In this document: piece after piece, positions 6,849-15,362 of the stretch
Position numbering within the stretch: position 1 is the first letter of the stretch
Layout of the letters: each line of letters starts with the position of its first letter
DNA from: Phenylobacterium sp.
GTDB lineage: Bacteria > Pseudomonadota > Alphaproteobacteria > Caulobacterales > Caulobacteraceae
NCBI GenBank assembly: GCA_020402585.1
Contig: JADBZH010000020.1
Location: 1-33,315, forward strand
DNA length: 33,315 nt
Direction of reading: 5' to 3'
Program-made: the position numbers and the translations under genes
The notes under the pieces: generated by a model
What the model saw: only the letters and a program-made list of their open reading frames with translations
Database searches by the model: none
What the model was told of the DNA's origin: nothing

Positions 6849-6892
6849 GCAGGCTGGTGGCCTCCTGGCCCGCGAGGCGGTATGGAGGGGGC

Positions 6893-7159
6893 ATGAGCGA
6901 TCGCCTTTTCTTCGGCGGCCTGTCCCTGGTCGCGGCCGCCCTCATCGCCCTGGCCATGGTCTGGCCCCAGGGGCTTGGCGCCCGCTCGCCAGGCCCCTTC
7001 GGTTCGGTCCCGGTCCAGCAGCGTCCGGAGGTCCAGGCCGCCATGCGCCGCGAGGCCGAGGCCAACAACGCCCGCCTGCAGAAGGCCCGCGAGGCCGTGG
7101 CCGCCGCCCGCGCCGCGACCGAGGGCCAATCGCCGCCGCCTCCCGAGACGCCGCAGTGA
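6893..7159 (+). CDS. Small single-span membrane protein of unknown function
   Basis: This 88-residue protein has one hydrophobic helix at about residues 6-25 (L-F-F-G-G-L-S-L-V-A-A-A-L-I-A-L-A-M-V-W). An Ala/Glu/Arg-rich, probably helical segment follows (45-75), and the tail is Pro-rich. The start is ATG 6893, directly after GGAGGGG. Topology could be a membrane anchor with a periplasmic coiled region. Its stop codon overlaps the GTG start of kdsD by three bases, so it is the leading gene of the kdsD-PMM-ugd run. No family is recognised. Confidence 0.7.
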   Translation: MSDRLFFGGLSLVAAALIALAMVWPQGLGARSPGPFGSVPVQQRPEVQAAMRREAEANNARLQKAREAVAAARAATEGQSPPPPETPQ

Positions 7160-8118
7160 GCGCCGCCGACCTCGAGGCTGGCCGCCGGGTCCTGCGCCAG
7201 GCGGCGGGCGCCCTGGAACTGCAGGCCGCAGCCCTCGGCGAGGCCTTCGCCCGGGCCGTGGATCTGCTGGCCGCCGCCCGCGGACGCATCATCTGCACGG
7301 GCATCGGCAAGTCCGGACATGTGGCGCGCAAGATCGCCGCCACCTTCGCCTCCACCGGCGCCCCCGCCAGCTTCGTCCACGCCAACGAGGCCAGCCACGG
7401 CGACCTGGGCATGATCAGCCGAGACGACGTCATCCTGGCCCTGTCCAAGTCCGGCGAGAACCGTGAGCTGGCCGATGTCCTGGCCTATTCCCGGCGCTTC
7501 GAGATTCCCCTCATCGCCCTGACCGCCGCCGCCGACAGCGCCCTGGGCCGCACCGCCGACGTCGTGCTGGCCCTGGCCACCGCCGAGGAGGCCACCGGCG
7601 AGGTCAACGCGCCGACCACCTCCACCACCCTGCAGATCGCCCTGGGCGACGCCCTGGCCGTGGCCCTGCTGGAGCGGCGGGGCTTCACCGCCGGCGACTT
7701 CCGCACCTTCCATCCCGGCGGCAAGCTGGGGGCCATGCTGCGCACGGTGGGCGATTTGATGCACGCCGGCGACCAGATCCCCCTCGTGGGTCCCGACGCG
7801 TCCATGGCCGAGGCCCTGCTGGTCATGACCGAGAAGCGCTTCGGCTGCGTCGGCGTCCAGGGCGCCGACGGGCGGCTGCAAGGCGTCATCACCGACGGCG
7901 ACCTTCGCCGGCACATGGACGGCCTGATGGCGCGCAGGGCCGGCGAGGTCATGACCCCCGGCCCCAACAAGGTGGTCGAACCCCGCCAGCTGGCCTCCGA
8001 GGCCCTGGCCCTGATGACCGACCCGCCCCCGGCCGTGAACGTCCTCTTCGTCCTCGACGCGGGCCGACCAGTCGGCATCCTGCATGTCCACGACCTGCTC
8101 CGCGCCGGGGTGATGTGA
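7156..8118 (+). CDS. kdsD: Arabinose-5-phosphate isomerase (KpsF/GutQ/KdsD family)
   Basis: This 320-residue protein interconverts ribulose-5-phosphate and arabinose-5-phosphate, the first step toward Kdo of lipopolysaccharide. An SIS sugar-isomerase domain spans about residues 35-175 (G-I-G-K-S-G-H-V-A-R-K-I-A-A-T, E-A-S-H-G-D-L-G-M, S-K-S-G-E, and later F-H-P-G-G-K-L-G). Two CBS domains follow at about 200-320 (V-G-D-L-M, G-V-I-T-D-G-D-L-R-R). GTG 7156 is chosen because it overlaps the previous stop and is followed by the family-like N-terminus. The order SIS-CBS-CBS and the length match KdsD. Confidence 0.92.
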   Translation: MSAADLEAGRRVLRQAAGALELQAAALGEAFARAVDLLAAARGRIICTGIGKSGHVARKIAATFASTGAPASFVHANEASHGDLGMISRDDVILALSKSGENRELADVLAYSRRFEIPLIALTAAADSALGRTADVVLALATAEEATGEVNAPTTSTTLQIALGDALAVALLERRGFTAGDFRTFHPGGKLGAMLRTVGDLMHAGDQIPLVGPDASMAEALLVMTEKRFGCVGVQGADGRLQGVITDGDLRRHMDGLMARRAGEVMTPGPNKVVEPRQLASEALALMTDPPPAVNVLFVLDAGRPVGILHVHDLLRAGVM

Positions 8119-8184
8119 CGCGCGCGCACTGGCCGCGGCGGGCCTGAAGGGCTAAGAGCGGCGCGGAATCGAACTGGAGCGCCG

Positions 8185-9687
8185 ATGCCGCCTCTCCCCC
8201 GCGCCGACCTCGTCCCGCAGACCCCCGACCATGAGAACCTGCCCCTTGTGAAGGCCACCGGCTTTCGCGAGTACGACGCCCGCTGGCTGTTCGGGACCGA
8301 GATCAACCTCCTGGGCGTCGAGGCCCTGGGCCTGGGCCTGGGGACCTACATCCACGAGCTGGGCCAGAAGCGCATCGTCGTCGGCCATGACTTCCGCTCC
8401 TATTCCCAGTCGATCAAGCAGGCCCTGACCCTGGGCCTCCTGGCCGCCGGCTGCGAGGTCGTGGACATCGGCCTGTCCCTCTCGCCCATGGCCTATTTCG
8501 CCCAGTTCGACCTCGAGGCCCCCGCCGTGGCCATGGTCACCGCCAGCCACAACGAGAACGGCTGGACCGGCGTGAAGATGGGCGTCTCCCCGCCCCTCAC
8601 CTTCGGCCCCGACGAGATGGGCCGGCTGAAGGAGATCGTCCTCGGCGGTCTCGGCGTCGCCCGCCCGGGCGGGACCCTGACCCACGTCCCCGGCGTGGCT
8701 GAGCGCTACATCGCCGATGTTTCCAGCCGCATTAACGTCCATCGCCCCCTCAAGGTGGTCTGCGCCTGCGGCAACGGCACGGCCGGCGCCTTCGCTCCAG
8801 AGGCCCTGCGCCGCATGGGCGTGGCGGTGGTCTACGAGATGGACTGCGCCCTCGACTGGTCCTTCCCGCGCTACAATCCCAACCCGGAAGACCACGAAAT
8901 GCTCAAGGCCATGGGCCAGGCGGTGCGTGACTTCGGCGCCGACCTCGCCCTCGGCTTCGACGGCGACGGCGACCGCTGCGGCGTGGTGGACGACACCGGC
9001 GAAGAGATCTTCGCCGACAAGATCGGCCTCATGCTGGCCCGCGACCTGTCCGGCCTGCACCCGGACGCCCGGTTCATCGTCGACGTGAAGTCCACCGGCC
9101 TCTTCGCCACCGACCCGGTCCTGGCCGCCAACGGCGCCCAGACCCTCTACTGGAAGACCGGCCACAGCTACATCAAGCGCAAGACCGCCGAGATCGGCGC
9201 CCTGGCGGGCTTCGAGAAGTCGGGCCACTTCTTCTTCAACGCCCCCCTGGGGCGCGGCTACGACTGCGGCCTGACCGCCGCCGCCGCCATACTGGGCATG
9301 CTCGACCGCAACCCGGACAAGACCCTGTCCCAGCTGAAGGACGCCCTGCCCCAGGCCTGGACCAGCCTGACCATGTCGCCCCACTGCGCCGACGAGGCCA
9401 AGTACGGGGTGGTGGCGGGCGTCGTCGCCGAGTACGAGGCCCTGGCCCGCGACGGCGGCCGCATCCTCGGCCGGGCCATCACCGAAGTGATCACCGTCAA
9501 CGGCGTGCGCGTGGCCCTGGAGGACGGCTCCTGGGTCCTGGTCCGGGCTTCGTCCAACAAGCCCGAGATCGTCGTCGTGGTCGAGAGCACCCGCTCCGAG
9601 GACGACATGCGCGCCCTCTTCCGGGAAGAGGTCAAACCCCGTCTTGCCCGGCGCCCCGAGATCGGCGCCTACAACCAGGAGATCTGA
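8185..9687 (+). CDS. Phosphomannomutase/phosphoglucomutase
   Basis: This 500-residue protein belongs to the alpha-D-phosphohexomutase superfamily, which moves phosphate between C6 and C1 of mannose or glucose. It has the phosphoserine loop T-A-S-H-N (Ser121) and the magnesium loop D-G-D-G-D-R (258-263). A C-terminal phosphate-binding segment contains R-A-S-S-N-K-P-E. The sugar-recognition motif, usually G-E-M-S-G-H, reads F-E-K-S-G-H here, so specificity is uncertain. Mannose-1-P for GDP-mannose or glucose-1-P for UDP-glucose are both plausible, since galU and ugd are also in the window. It is 66 bases after kdsD and 5 bases before ugd, consistent with one operon. Confidence 0.9.
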   Translation: MPPLPRADLVPQTPDHENLPLVKATGFREYDARWLFGTEINLLGVEALGLGLGTYIHELGQKRIVVGHDFRSYSQSIKQALTLGLLAAGCEVVDIGLSLSPMAYFAQFDLEAPAVAMVTASHNENGWTGVKMGVSPPLTFGPDEMGRLKEIVLGGLGVARPGGTLTHVPGVAERYIADVSSRINVHRPLKVVCACGNGTAGAFAPEALRRMGVAVVYEMDCALDWSFPRYNPNPEDHEMLKAMGQAVRDFGADLALGFDGDGDRCGVVDDTGEEIFADKIGLMLARDLSGLHPDARFIVDVKSTGLFATDPVLAANGAQTLYWKTGHSYIKRKTAEIGALAGFEKSGHFFFNAPLGRGYDCGLTAAAAILGMLDRNPDKTLSQLKDALPQAWTSLTMSPHCADEAKYGVVAGVVAEYEALARDGGRILGRAITEVITVNGVRVALEDGSWVLVRASSNKPEIVVVVESTRSEDDMRALFREEVKPRLARRPEIGAYNQEI

Positions 9688-9692
9688 GCGCC

Positions 9693-10997
9693 ATGCATGT
9701 CGTCATGATCGGCACGGGCTATGTGGGCCTCGTCTCGGGCGCCTGCTTCGCCGACTTCGGCCACCAGGTCACCTGCATCGACAAGGACGTCGCCAAGATC
9801 GAGGGCCTGAAGGCCGGGCGCATGCCCATCTATGAGCCGGGCCTCGACACCCTGGTGGCCCGCAACGTCCAGGCCGGGCGCCTGGCCTTCACCACCGAGC
9901 CGGCCGAGGCCGTGCGCGGCGCCGACGCCGTCTTCATCGCCGTGGGCACCCCCTCGCGCCGGGGCGACGGCCATGCGGACCTGTCCTACGTCCACGCCGC
10001 CGCCGAGGAGATCGCCGACCTGATCGACGGCTTCACCGTCGTGGTCACCAAGTCCACCGTGCCGGTCGGCACCGGCGACGGGATCGAGGCCATCATCCGG
10101 GCCCGCCGCCCGGACGCCGAGTTCGCCGTGGTCTCCAACCCCGAATTCCTGCGCGAGGGCGCGGCCATCGACGACTTCAAGCGCCCCGACCGCGTGGTGG
10201 TGGGCCTGAACGACGAGCGCGCCCGCCCGGTCATGACCGAGCTCTACCGGCCGCTCTTCCTCAACGAGACGCCGATCCAGTTCACCGACCGGCGCACCTC
10301 CGAGCTGATCAAGTACGCCGGCAACGCCTTCCTCGCCATGAAGATCACCTTCATCAACGAGATGGCCGACCTGTGCGAGGCCGTCGGCGCCGACGTCCAG
10401 CAGGTGGCCAAGGGCATCGGCCTCGACAAGCGGATCGGCTCGAAGTTCCTCAACGCCGGTCCCGGCTATGGCGGTTCCTGCTTTCCCAAGGACACCCTGG
10501 CCCTGGTGCGCACGGCGGTGGACGCCGGCTCGCCCGTGCGCCTCATCGAGACCACCGTGGCCATCAACGACGCGCGGAAGAAGGCCATGGCCGCCAAGGT
10601 GGCCGCCGCCGTCGACGGCGACCTTGCGGGCCGCACGGTCGGCGTCCTGGGCCTGACCTTCAAGCCCAACACCGACGACATGCGCGACGCCCCCTCCCTC
10701 GACATCCTGCCGGCCCTGCAGGCCATGGGCGCCCGCGTCCAGGCCTTCGACCCCGAGGGCGAGGCCGAGGCTCGCCACCTCCTGCCCGGCGTCGACTTCC
10801 GCCCCGACGCCTACGCCGCCGCCGAAGGCGCCGACGTCCTGGTCATCATCACCGAATGGGACCCCTTCCGCGCCCTCGACCTGGAACGCGTGAAGACCCT
10901 GATGCGCACCCCCGTGCTGGTGGACCTGCGCAACATCTACAAGCCGGCCGACGTGCGGGCGCTGGGCTTCCGGTACGCCTCGGTGGGGCGGGCGTAG
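9693..10997 (+). CDS. ugd: UDP-glucose 6-dehydrogenase
   Basis: This 434-residue enzyme oxidises UDP-glucose to UDP-glucuronate with two NAD+, feeding capsule, exopolysaccharide or lipid A sugars. It has an N-terminal NAD Rossmann motif G-T-G-Y-V-G (7-12). The central helix includes N-A-F-L-A-M-K-I-T-F-I-N-E, with Lys217. The catalytic Cys263 lies in G-G-S-C-F-P-K-D-T, and a C-terminal UDP-binding domain has G-L-T-F-K-P-N-T-D-D-M-R-D. The length is standard. The start is five bases after the PMM stop. Its substrate would come from GalU, encoded about 9 kb downstream in the window. UDP-mannose/GDP-mannose dehydrogenases are relatives but fit less well. Confidence 0.93.
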   Translation: MHVVMIGTGYVGLVSGACFADFGHQVTCIDKDVAKIEGLKAGRMPIYEPGLDTLVARNVQAGRLAFTTEPAEAVRGADAVFIAVGTPSRRGDGHADLSYVHAAAEEIADLIDGFTVVVTKSTVPVGTGDGIEAIIRARRPDAEFAVVSNPEFLREGAAIDDFKRPDRVVVGLNDERARPVMTELYRPLFLNETPIQFTDRRTSELIKYAGNAFLAMKITFINEMADLCEAVGADVQQVAKGIGLDKRIGSKFLNAGPGYGGSCFPKDTLALVRTAVDAGSPVRLIETTVAINDARKKAMAAKVAAAVDGDLAGRTVGVLGLTFKPNTDDMRDAPSLDILPALQAMGARVQAFDPEGEAEARHLLPGVDFRPDAYAAAEGADVLVIITEWDPFRALDLERVKTLMRTPVLVDLRNIYKPADVRALGFRYASVGRA

Positions 10998-11009
10998 GGG
11001 AGAGACCCC

Positions 11010-11291
11010 GTGGAAGCTCCCACCTTCACGAGGGTTTTCGACGCCCTCGCCGATACCCCGGCGGAAGCCGCCAACCTGAAGGCGCGGGCCGAGATCCTGT
11101 CGGCCCTGGTCGCCCGGGTCGGCGCCTGGAGCGTCTCCCAGGAAGCAGCCGCCGCCCGGCTCGGGATCACCCGGCCAAGGCTCAACGACCTCCTGCGGGG
11201 CAAGCTGGGCAAGTTCTCCCTCGACGCTCTCGTCAACCTCGCGACGGCGGCGGGGCTGAGCCTCGAAATCCGGATTTCCGAGGCCGCCTGA
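11010..11291 (+). CDS. HigA-2-like HTH protein (XRE/HTH_37 family antitoxin-type)
   Basis: This 93-residue protein begins at GTG 11010 with GGGGAGA just upstream; no closer ATG exists in frame. The HTH occupies about residues 35-85 (S-Q-E-A-A-A-A-R-L-G-I-T-R-P-R-L-N-D-L-L-R-G, K-F-S-L-D-A-L-V-N-L-A). This matches the short regulators that pair with RelE/HigB-like toxins (HTH_37). No toxin-like ORF lies beside it: upstream is ugd, 12 bases away, and downstream is a 281-bp non-coding stretch. It may be an orphan antitoxin or an independent repressor. A perfect 14-bp palindrome lies 13 bases past its stop. Confidence 0.75.
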   Translation: MEAPTFTRVFDALADTPAEAANLKARAEILSALVARVGAWSVSQEAAAARLGITRPRLNDLLRGKLGKFSLDALVNLATAAGLSLEIRISEAA

Positions 11292-11572
11292 GGCGGGCCG
11301 CCTCCCACGCCGGCGTGGAGCTCCGCCATGCCGCCTGCTGCGCTACAGAGGGCGCCGATGTCCAGGTCGACATCTCCGCTCGGGAACCCGTCCGCCCACC
11401 CGACCTGAAGCGCCTCCGCGAGGCGCGGCGCAGGCGGGCCCTGGCTGCGAGACGACAGTCTTGGTCGTGTATGCTTCAGGATTAGCAGTTTCTGAAGCCC
11501 TTGATATTGACTCCCATGGTCAACTTTCGCTTTGGATAAGGGACAGTTTTCCCTCATTCTCAGAGAAGCGAG
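11292..11572. other. 281-bp stretch between the HTH and RTX genes, with palindromes and AT-rich 3' half
   Basis: No convincing gene was found. The stretch begins with the perfect 14-bp palindrome CCACGCCGGCGTGG (11305-11318). The first 170 bases are GC-rich and could be decayed coding sequence, although no family is recognised. From about 11460 the composition becomes clearly AT-richer. That half carries three inverted repeats: GCTTCAG/CTGAAGC (11473-11479, 11492-11498), TTGAC/GTCAA (11507-11511, 11519-11523) and AGGGA/TCCCT (11539-11543, 11550-11554). It also has a GANTC site at 11509-11513. It presumably holds the RTX promoter. Confidence 0.45.
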
Positions 11573-12652
11573 ATGGCTCAATTATATGCCGGACCTGAAG
11601 GTCTCGACATTTCGGATCTCGACATTTCTATCTTGTTGGATGCGGAAATCATATTCGCGTCGAATTCGGTATTTCTATTACTCTTTGAAGGTCAACAGAT
11701 CACCTTCACAGGGTCTAACTTCACTTATGACGCATCGGGAGCCCCCCTCGGGGGGACGGTAACAGGAGTAGAACTCCGCTATCTCGGCGTCTTGGTCTTC
11801 CAGGCCTCCGGGTTCTCGATCCCGGTCCTGAACTGGGTGGCCTGGGCCAATGCGGGCGACACCTTCGGGGCGCTCGCAGCGGTTCTGCAGGGAGACGACA
11901 GCGTCTTCGGCTCTGCGCTCAGCGATACCCTCACTGGGCTTTCCGGGAATGATACGATTTTCGGTCAGGCCGGAGGCGATCTCATCGAGGGGTTCTCCGG
12001 CAACGACTATGTGGAGGCTGGCGACGGGAGCGATCTCGTCGGCGAGGCGCAGGGGTCGTCGGGGAACGACACCTACTGGGGTGGAGCCGGAAACGACACG
12101 ATCCTTGAAGCAAACGGTGCAAATTTCCTCCGTGGCGAGGCGGGCGATGACTCGGTTTGGGGAGGCTCCGGATTCGACGACATCCATGGAAACCAGGGCA
12201 ACGACTCCCTGCGTGGGAACGACGGCGACGACTGGGTCGTCGGCGGCAAGGACAACGACCTGCTGTTCGGCGATGCGGGCTTCGACATCGTCTACGGCAA
12301 CATGGGCAACGACACGGTCGACGGCGGCGCCGGGAACGACTGGGTCCGCGGCGGCCAGGGCGATGACACGGTCATGGGCGGGTCTGGCGACGACTGGATC
12401 TGGGGCGACCGGGGGAACGATACGATCTCTGGCGGCGCGGGCGCGGACCTCTTCCACGCCGCTTCCGGCGCCGGCATCGACCGGATCACGGACTTCAACT
12501 TCGCCGAAGGCGACCGGCTGAAGCTCGAGGGCAATCCCTCTCGCGCCATCGCCCAGGCGGGCGCAGACGTCGTCGTCGACATGGGCAATGGCGACCAGGT
12601 CATCCTGGTCGGCGTCACCCTCTCCAGTCTCGGAAGCGGCTGGATCCTCTAG
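11573..12652 (+). CDS. RTX (haemolysin-type calcium-binding repeat) protein, probable type I secretion substrate
   Basis: This 359-residue protein has an N-terminal part (1-110) of unknown fold. It is followed by about 20 nonapeptide-like repeats (G-N-D-x-(I/V/L), G-G-x-G-x-D) at roughly 110-315, which bind calcium and form a parallel beta-roll. The last 45 residues (I-D-R-I-T-D-F-N-F-A-E-G-D-R-L-K-L, ending in hydrophobic S-G-W-I-L) resemble the uncleaved C-terminal signal of type I secreted proteins. No catalytic domain, signal peptide or neighbouring ABC exporter genes are visible. The first 150 bases of the gene share the AT-rich composition of the upstream region, unlike neighbouring genes, a possible sign of transfer. 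Start ATG 11573 follows GAGAAGCGAG. Confidence 0.85.
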   Translation: MAQLYAGPEGLDISDLDISILLDAEIIFASNSVFLLLFEGQQITFTGSNFTYDASGAPLGGTVTGVELRYLGVLVFQASGFSIPVLNWVAWANAGDTFGALAAVLQGDDSVFGSALSDTLTGLSGNDTIFGQAGGDLIEGFSGNDYVEAGDGSDLVGEAQGSSGNDTYWGGAGNDTILEANGANFLRGEAGDDSVWGGSGFDDIHGNQGNDSLRGNDGDDWVVGGKDNDLLFGDAGFDIVYGNMGNDTVDGGAGNDWVRGGQGDDTVMGGSGDDWIWGDRGNDTISGGAGADLFHAASGAGIDRITDFNFAEGDRLKLEGNPSRAIAQAGADVVVDMGNGDQVILVGVTLSSLGSGWIL

Positions 12653-12694
12653 GGGCGGGGCCCGGACCTCCGATCACCCCCACAGATCACCCCC

Positions 12695-13987
12695 TCAGAA
12701 CGCCCCCGTCGCCATGGCCGCCAGGGCCATGGCTAGGCACACCCCCGCCGCCGGCAGGGCGGTGAACTTCTGGTGGGCGCCCATCTCCACGCGGATGAGG
12801 CCGACCAGCAGCCAGGTCGAGGGCACCAGGGGACTGAGCAGGTGGAAGGGCTGGCCCATCAGGGCCGCCCGGGCCATGTCGACGGGGGCGATCCCGTGGG
12901 CGGCGCCGGCCTCGGCCAGCACGGGCAGCATGCCGAAATAGAAGGCGTCGTTCGACAGGAAGAAGGTTCCCGGCAGGCTGGCCGCGGCCACAGCCGGCGC
13001 CAGGTGCGGACCGAGGGCCTCGGGGATGGCGGCGACCAGGGCCGAGGACATGGAGTCCACCATGCCGGTTCCCTTCAACACCCCGGTCAGGACGCCGGCG
13101 GCGAAGATCAGCGAGGCCACGGACAGGGCGGCCGGCGCGTGGGCGGCCACCTGGGCGGCCTGGTCGGCGGGCCGGGGATGGTTGAGGGTCAGGGCCAGGG
13201 CGAAGGCCGTCATCATCAGCACCGGCAGGGGCAGGGTCTTCACGCCGAAGGCCGGGGCGATCAGGCCCGCCATCAGGGCCGCCAGGATCAGGAGGTTCAG
13301 CATCTGGCGCAGACGCGGCGCGCGCGTCCCTTCAGCCTCCGGCTCCGCCCCGGCTTCGGGCAGGTCCAGCACCCCCAGTCGCCGGCGCTCCGACAGGCCC
13401 AGCACCGTCGCCAGGGCGAAGACCGCCGCCAGCCCCGCGGCCATGGCCGGCAGGAGGGGCAGGAAGACCGCCGAGACGTCCAGCTGCAGGGCCGCCGCCG
13501 CCCGGCCCGTCGGCCCGCCCCAGGGCGAGAGGTTCATCACCCCGCTCACCAGCATGAGCAGGCAGGCCAGGTGCAGGGGGTTCATGCCCAGCCGCCGCCA
13601 GAGGGGCAGCATGGCCGCGCAGGTGATGAGGTAGGTGGTCGAGCCGTCACCATCCAGCGAGATCACGGCGGCCAGGGCGCTCGCCCCCAGGCTGACCTTC
13701 AGGGGATCGCCCCCCGCCCGCCGCACGATGGCGCGCACCAGGGGATCGAACAGGCCCGCCCCGGTCAGGATGCTGAAGGTCAGGATGGCGAACAGGAGCA
13801 TGACCCCGGTGGGCGCCACCTCGCGCAGACCTTCCACCGCCATGGGGCCCATGTCCGTCCCATGGCCGGCCAGGAGACCGAAGGCCAGGGGGGTCAGGAT
13901 CAGGGCCGGGGCGGGCGCCAGCCGGCCCGACATGATCAGGGCGGTGAAGACCGCCACCATGAGGAATCCGGCCAGGGCGGGGTCCAT
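12695..13987 (-). CDS. CitMHS-family citrate/divalent-metal:proton symporter
   Basis: This 430-residue polytopic membrane protein has about 11-12 hydrophobic segments. The sequence S-L-D-G-D-G-S-T-T-Y-L-I-T-C-A-A-M-L-P-L (about 110-130) and M-N-L-S-P-W-G-G-P-T-G-R-A are hallmarks of the CitMHS group (ion transporter superfamily). Members import citrate complexed with Mg2+ or Ca2+, and some take other dicarboxylates or tricarboxylates. It is encoded 22 bases downstream of glmM on the same strand, with AGGG before the ATG, so it is probably co-transcribed. There is no obvious link between citrate uptake and GlmM. Substrate is by family only. Confidence 0.85.
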   Translation of the reverse strand: MDPALAGFLMVAVFTALIMSGRLAPAPALILTPLAFGLLAGHGTDMGPMAVEGLREVAPTGVMLLFAILTFSILTGAGLFDPLVRAIVRRAGGDPLKVSLGASALAAVISLDGDGSTTYLITCAAMLPLWRRLGMNPLHLACLLMLVSGVMNLSPWGGPTGRAAAALQLDVSAVFLPLLPAMAAGLAAVFALATVLGLSERRRLGVLDLPEAGAEPEAEGTRAPRLRQMLNLLILAALMAGLIAPAFGVKTLPLPVLMMTAFALALTLNHPRPADQAAQVAAHAPAALSVASLIFAAGVLTGVLKGTGMVDSMSSALVAAIPEALGPHLAPAVAAASLPGTFFLSNDAFYFGMLPVLAEAGAAHGIAPVDMARAALMGQPFHLLSPLVPSTWLLVGLIRVEMGAHQKFTALPAAGVCLAMALAAMATGAF

Positions 13988-14009
13988 GGGCGCGACCCTC
14001 CCGCCGCGA

Positions 14010-15362
14010 TCAGGCGGCGGCCTTGCGGACCGCGCCGACGATCTCGCTCACCACCTGGCTGACCAGGGTCTCGTCATCGCCCTCGGCCATCACCCGGATC
14101 AGGGGCTCGGTGCCCGAGGCGCGCACCAGCACGCGGCCGCCTGCGCCCAGCCTGTGCTCGGCGTCGGCGATGGCCGCCTTCACCGCCTCGGACTCCAGGG
14201 GCTTGCCCGAGGTGAAGCGTACGTTCTCCAGCTTCTGGGGCGCCGGCTCGAACTGGCGGGCCAGGGCGCTCATGGGCCGATCGCCGGCCTTCAGCACGGC
14301 CAGCACCTGCAGGGCGGCCAGGAGGCCGTCGCCGGTGGTGGAGAAGTCCGACAGGATGATGTGGCCCGAGGCCTCGCCGCCCAGGTTGTAGCCGCCCTCG
14401 CGCATGCGCATCATCACCGAACGGTCGCCCACCGCGGTGCGCTCCAGTTTCAGGTTGCGCTCGCCCAGGAACCGCTCCAGGCCCAGGTTGGACATGACCG
14501 TCGCCACCACCCCGCCCCCGGCCAGCCGGTTCCGCCGCGCCCAGTTGTCGGCGATCAGGGCCATGATCTGGTCCCCGTCCACCACCCGACCCTTCTCGTC
14601 GCAGATGGCCAGCCGGTCGGCATCGCCGTCCAGGGCGATGCCGATGTCGGCCCGGTAGTCCTTAACGGCCTTGATCATGGCCTCGGGATGGGTGGAGCCG
14701 CACTCCTCATTGATGTTCATGCCGTTGGGCGCCACGCCCACCGGGATGACCTCGGCGCCCAGCTCGTAGAGGGCCGCCGGCGCCACCTTGTAGGCCGCCC
14801 CATTGGCGCAATCGATGACGATGCGCAGGCCCGACAGGCTGAGCCGGCGGGGGAAGGTGGCCTTGGCGATCTCGACATAGCGGGCCTGGCTGTCGTCCAC
14901 CCGGGCCGCCCGACCCAGGGCCGTGGCGGGCGCCAGGTCCTCGGACAGGGACTGGCCCATCAGGGCCTCGATCTCCAGCTCGCGGGCGTCCGACAGCTTG
15001 TAGCCGTCGGGGCCGAACAGCTTGATGCCATTGTCGGTCCAGGCATTGTGCGAGGCCGAGATCATCACGCCCAGGTCGGCGCGCAGGGAGCGGGTCATCA
15101 TGGCCACGCCGGGGGTCGGCATGGGCCCCAGCAGGCGCACGTCCATGCCCGCGCTGGTGAAGCCCGCCACCAGGGCCGGCTCGACCATGTAGCCCGACAG
15201 GCGGGTGTCCTTGCCGATCACCACCATGTGGCGGCGCTCCTCGCGCGAGCGGAAGAGCCTGCCCGCCGCCAGGCCGACCCGCAGGGCCACCTCGGCGGTC
15301 ATCGGGTAGGTGTTGGCCTCGCCGCGGATACCGTCTGTGCCGAAAAAGGCGCGTTTGCTCAT
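14010..15362 (-). CDS. glmM: Phosphoglucosamine mutase
   Basis: This 450-residue protein converts glucosamine-6-phosphate to glucosamine-1-phosphate on the way to UDP-GlcNAc for peptidoglycan and lipid A. Motifs are F-F-G-T-D-G-I-R-G at 6-14, the phosphoserine loop I-S-A-S-H-N (Ser104), the Mg loop D-G-D-A-D-R, the sugar loop G-G-E-A-S-G-H and the C-terminal R-A-S-G-T-E-P. ATG 15362 is chosen because [11 protein letters not shown] is the standard start; the open frame upstream reads through the shared promoter into glmS. It is divergent from glmS, which makes its substrate, so both enzymes can be controlled from one 163-bp region. Confidence 0.96.
   Translation of the reverse strand: MSKRAFFGTDGIRGEANTYPMTAEVALRVGLAAGRLFRSREERRHMVVIGKDTRLSGYMVEPALVAGFTSAGMDVRLLGPMPTPGVAMMTRSLRADLGVMISASHNAWTDNGIKLFGPDGYKLSDARELEIEALMGQSLSEDLAPATALGRAARVDDSQARYVEIAKATFPRRLSLSGLRIVIDCANGAAYKVAPAALYELGAEVIPVGVAPNGMNINEECGSTHPEAMIKAVKDYRADIGIALDGDADRLAICDEKGRVVDGDQIMALIADNWARRNRLAGGGVVATVMSNLGLERFLGERNLKLERTAVGDRSVMMRMREGGYNLGGEASGHIILSDFSTTGDGLLAALQVLAVLKAGDRPMSALARQFEPAPQKLENVRFTSGKPLESEAVKAAIADAEHRLGAGGRVLVRASGTEPLIRVMAEGDDETLVSQVVSEIVGAVRKAAA

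Noticed and set aside
11292..11485. Possible coding remnant after the HTH gene
   Set aside because: A plus-strand frame stays open to 11485, but it is the continuation of a shadow of ugd, has no start of its own and matches nothing recognised.
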